Below are positions 15,940 through 17,911 of a stretch of DNA of 17,911 bases, one piece after another. The stretch's first letter is position 1; every line of letters starts with the position of its first letter. Location: the NCBI GenBank assembly GCA_021851535.1, contig JAJZDT010000040.1:1-17911 (forward strand). The letters run 5' to 3'. Source of the stretch: Microcaldota archaeon (GTDB taxonomy: Archaea; Micrarchaeota; Micrarchaeia; Micrarchaeales; Micrarchaeaceae). Below the pieces are notes generated by a model, which saw only the letters and a program-made list of their open reading frames with translations, was not told the DNA's origin and searched no databases. Both the position numbers and the translations under genes were made by a program.

Positions 15940-17730
15940 ATGGAAAACACAGAATCAGATAACGTATCTGCATCTCTATACGATTACTTCTATTATGATT
16001 ACACAATTATATCAAAACTACTCGATCTAGATTATGTAGAAGATTTTCTTAAACAAAATGATATCAAACTAGAGGAGACTTGGAAAGCATATCTTTATAC
16101 AATTGAATTAAGTATCACTGATTTATTTGACCAGATAGAAAGCTTCATAAACAACTATCTAATAAATAGATTCTTGACAGATTATGATGGTGATTTTCCA
16201 GAATACACTATTAAAAATTATCTAGAGAAAGACCCATACATAAAACGTATCTACTTACTTAATGATATCCGTAAAGAACTGATGGTATTACGGAACAATA
16301 AAGATTTTGGGAGAGAAAGAATATTGAATTTATTTAAAAAATTAAAAGAGGCTATTGATGAAATAGACATATTTATTACTAAAGAGTATAAGGTAAAAAA
16401 AGTAAATTTTGAATCAAAAGCCGTTAATAATTCCATTCTTAATTATATTATCAACATTTATGGATATGTTCGATATACCGACATCCCCCTTTCTCCGTCT
16501 TTAAGAACATTACAGACAAATAAGGTTCTTATAGATTATACTAGTAAGAAGCTAAAAAACCCAAAACGATACATGCAAGGATATGTTCTCTTTTTCTTTT
16601 ATCTATGCAAAAGTTTTGGTGCAAGTATAAACTACAATATAAAAGATACTGTTAATAACCTAAACGAACTTAGGGAGCTTCATAGTATTAGCTCTAAGAT
16701 ATATGATGATAGTATTAGTGATCTAAGAAGATTCATAATCCATAATATATTTGAAATGACAGAAAAACCAATAATAAGAGTAAAGTATTTCAATAATGCA
16801 ATAAATAGACCTGAGCAATTGGAATTTCTCTTAGGAAATTGTGATGTAAAAATCATAAACCCTAAAGAGTTTTTTGGTAAAGAATTTTTTTCTGGAGGTG
16901 AAATCAAAACTGATGACCTGCTCCTCACAATTCTTTATGGTGAACTTAGTAGACTAAAAATTGGCAAGAAATTAGAAATTATTCGTTTTTCACATTATAT
17001 TAAGGAGAAAATGGAGGATACATGGTACAGTTATGCGTTTTATATGAACCCAGGTTATTGGTTAATATTTGATGGAGTAGGTTATGATACAAGTAGATTG
17101 AGATACCAATTGGATAATCTCCTTGAAAGTAATAAAGAAAAAATAGAATATACTAAACTAAAAATAAAGGATAACCTTTTAAGAGAATATTATAAAGAAA
17201 GAGACAGAGATATTCGCTTCAGAAATTATGAAAAAGGTTTGGAGGGAAATATGCTTGGGTTATTGACTGAATTTGTTGCTGTAATATATTTACTGAAATG
17301 CCTAAATGCAAACATTATTGGGATACGTTCAAATACTAGTAATACGGATGTTGATATTGAAGCAATAAAAGAAAATCAAAGTTTTATAGTTCAAGCTAAA
17401 AAATCTTTACCCGTAGAAAAAGTAGCTTTAAATAAAGCAATAAAAAAGATAAATAAAAACTTCAAAAAGCTTGAAAACTATAAAGTAAATAGTAACAAAC
17501 CCATTAAAATTTTATTCTTTATTGGCTGGAGATACCCATCAGAAGAAAAAGAGCCGAAATCAGTTATTCGAACTAGAAAAATGTTCCTATTAAGAGAGTT
17601 ACTAAAAAACAATATATCCCTAGCCTCATATAGTGATCTCGACGTTATTCTTACGATCAAAAAGGAGAATAGCTTAAATGGAATTATAAAAAAGGTTCTG
17701 GGATATCAAGACGGATTTATTTTTAGTTAG
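15940..17730 (+). CDS. Protein with C-terminal PD-(D/E)XK-like nuclease core, probable restriction-associated nuclease
   Basis: A 596-residue protein whose first 430 residues I do not recognise. They are helical and charged, with segments such as DLRRFIIHNIFEM (261-273) and an N-terminal acidic, Tyr-rich start. The last 165 residues show a restriction-endonuclease-like order: LGLLTEFVAVIYLLK (439-453) with Glu444 in the first helix, SNTDVDIEAI (467-476) supplying Asp470/Asp472 on a strand, and SFIVQAKKS (481-489) giving a QxK version of the E-x-K motif with Lys487. This is the layout of the PD-(D/E)XK core also found in Mrr-like and type IV enzymes. The neighbouring operon suggests a nuclease or guard component, but separate promotion allows independent action. 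No stop-free alternative start lies upstream. Confidence 0.6.
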   Translation: MENTESDNVSASLYDYFYYDYTIISKLLDLDYVEDFLKQNDIKLEETWKAYLYTIELSITDLFDQIESFINNYLINRFLTDYDGDFPEYTIKNYLEKDPYIKRIYLLNDIRKELMVLRNNKDFGRERILNLFKKLKEAIDEIDIFITKEYKVKKVNFESKAVNNSILNYIINIYGYVRYTDIPLSPSLRTLQTNKVLIDYTSKKLKNPKRYMQGYVLFFFYLCKSFGASINYNIKDTVNNLNELRELHSISSKIYDDSISDLRRFIIHNIFEMTEKPIIRVKYFNNAINRPEQLEFLLGNCDVKIINPKEFFGKEFFSGGEIKTDDLLLTILYGELSRLKIGKKLEIIRFSHYIKEKMEDTWYSYAFYMNPGYWLIFDGVGYDTSRLRYQLDNLLESNKEKIEYTKLKIKDNLLREYYKERDRDIRFRNYEKGLEGNMLGLLTEFVAVIYLLKCLNANIIGIRSNTSNTDVDIEAIKENQSFIVQAKKSLPVEKVALNKAIKKINKNFKKLENYKVNSNKPIKILFFIGWRYPSEEKEPKSVIRTRKMFLLRELLKNNISLASYSDLDVILTIKKENSLNGIIKKVLGYQDGFIFS

Positions 17731-17773
17731 GAGGTGCAAAATTTAGGTTCTATATATAACCCCAAATCTGATT

Positions 17774-17798
17774 TGCTCCCATCGGGATTTGAACCTGA
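17774..17798 (-). tRNA. tRNA 3'-end-like fragment (T-arm and acceptor strand)
   Basis: On the minus strand this reads TCAGG-TTCAAAT-CCCGA, then TGGGAGC and a discriminator A. That is a 7-base T-loop of canonical sequence, a 5-bp T-stem with one A-C mismatch, and a 7-base acceptor 3' strand. The matching 5' acceptor (GCTCCCA) and an anticodon arm are not found in the 113 bases to the window's right edge. Either the gene is split by an intron longer than about 90 bases, or this is a leftover 3' fragment such as an integration-site duplicate. The amino acid cannot be assigned. Confidence 0.4.
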
Positions 17799-17824
17799 GA
17801 TTGCAAGGGTGAGCTCACTTTTTC

Positions 17825-17911
17825 TTAGCTCAAGCATGCGTTTATCACTTTTAACAAGCATCCAAATTCTTTAGTAACAGTAGCACTACACGTAGCGTTA
17901 TAACCAACAAC
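17825..17911 (-). CDS. Possible C-terminal end of a gene entering from the right edge
   Basis: A minus-strand frame is open from the window edge to a TAA at 17825-17827 and gives 28 residues (starting VVGYNATCSATVTKEFG and ending INACLS). No motif is recognised, and a second frame is also open for 19 codons, so this may be chance. If real, it ends 26 bases before the tRNA-like fragment and would belong to whatever lies to the right of the window. Confidence 0.2.
   Translation of the reverse strand, partial: VVGYNATCSATVTKEFGCLLKVINACLS

Noticed and set aside
17809..17832. GTGAGCTCAC palindrome and a TGAGCT/AGCTCA repeat near the right edge, considered as a class II tRNA variable arm or a terminator
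   Set aside because: The spacing to the T-arm leaves unpaired bases and no anticodon arm. As a terminator the stem would have too small a loop, although the following T-rich run could still aid termination.
17734..17874. GTG-started frame after a strong AGGAGG sequence, in frame with the nuclease gene beyond its TAG stop (46 codons)
   Set aside because: The translation contains LLPSGFEPE, the typical false protein read from a tRNA T-arm. It crosses the tRNA-like fragment and has no other support, so neither a new gene nor TAG readthrough is proposed.

Overview
The window is AT-rich and looks archaeal. Most genes stand alone, with a TATA-like element about 25 to 35 bases before the start codon and little or no leader, and T-tracts follow several genes. 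One membrane protein carries about sixteen N-glycosylation sequons in its outward part. Isoleucine is often coded by ATA and arginine by AGA. A thermoplasmatal or small-genome (DPANN-type) archaeon is possible, but nothing here fixes the lineage.

Positions 1-10506 hold an ordinary chromosomal mosaic of mostly single genes on both strands. In order these are: a protein with one C-terminal membrane anchor (+), a 14-helix DHA2-type drug or proton antiporter (+), an aspartate/glutamate racemase-family enzyme (-), a DnaQ-like DEDDh exonuclease (-), a minimal nucleotidyltransferase of AbiEii-like layout (+), a membrane-anchored winged-helix regulator (+), an unrecognised 400-residue protein (-), a THUMP-type tRNA guanine-N2 methyltransferase relative (+), a Nudix hydrolase (-) and an APH-family kinase (-).

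Positions 10569-17730 look like an acquired defence island. It starts with the C-terminal remnant of a DDE transposase. A tightly overlapping three-gene operon follows: a small N6-adenine methyltransferase-like protein with an intact SAM motif but no NPPY motif, a larger Eco57I-like methyltransferase with NPPY, a cysteine cluster and an altered SAM motif, and a GIY-YIG/DExH helicase fusion. Downstream, with its own promoter, lies a 596-residue protein with a C-terminal PD-(D/E)XK-like nuclease core. I read this as a restriction-modification or defence system: the methyltransferase pair would mark host DNA, and the helicase-nuclease with the extra nuclease would attack unmarked DNA. The three-gene core resembles operons I recall from bacteria. 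The split between the two methyltransferases and the attached fourth gene are the least explained parts.

The right edge (17731-17911) holds a sequence like the 3' end of a tRNA gene on the minus strand, with no matching 5' half in view. This may be a recombination scar (att-type site) or the 3' exon of an intron-containing tRNA. No CRISPR array, rRNA or intact insertion sequence was seen, and no stretch over 300 bases lacks a gene.
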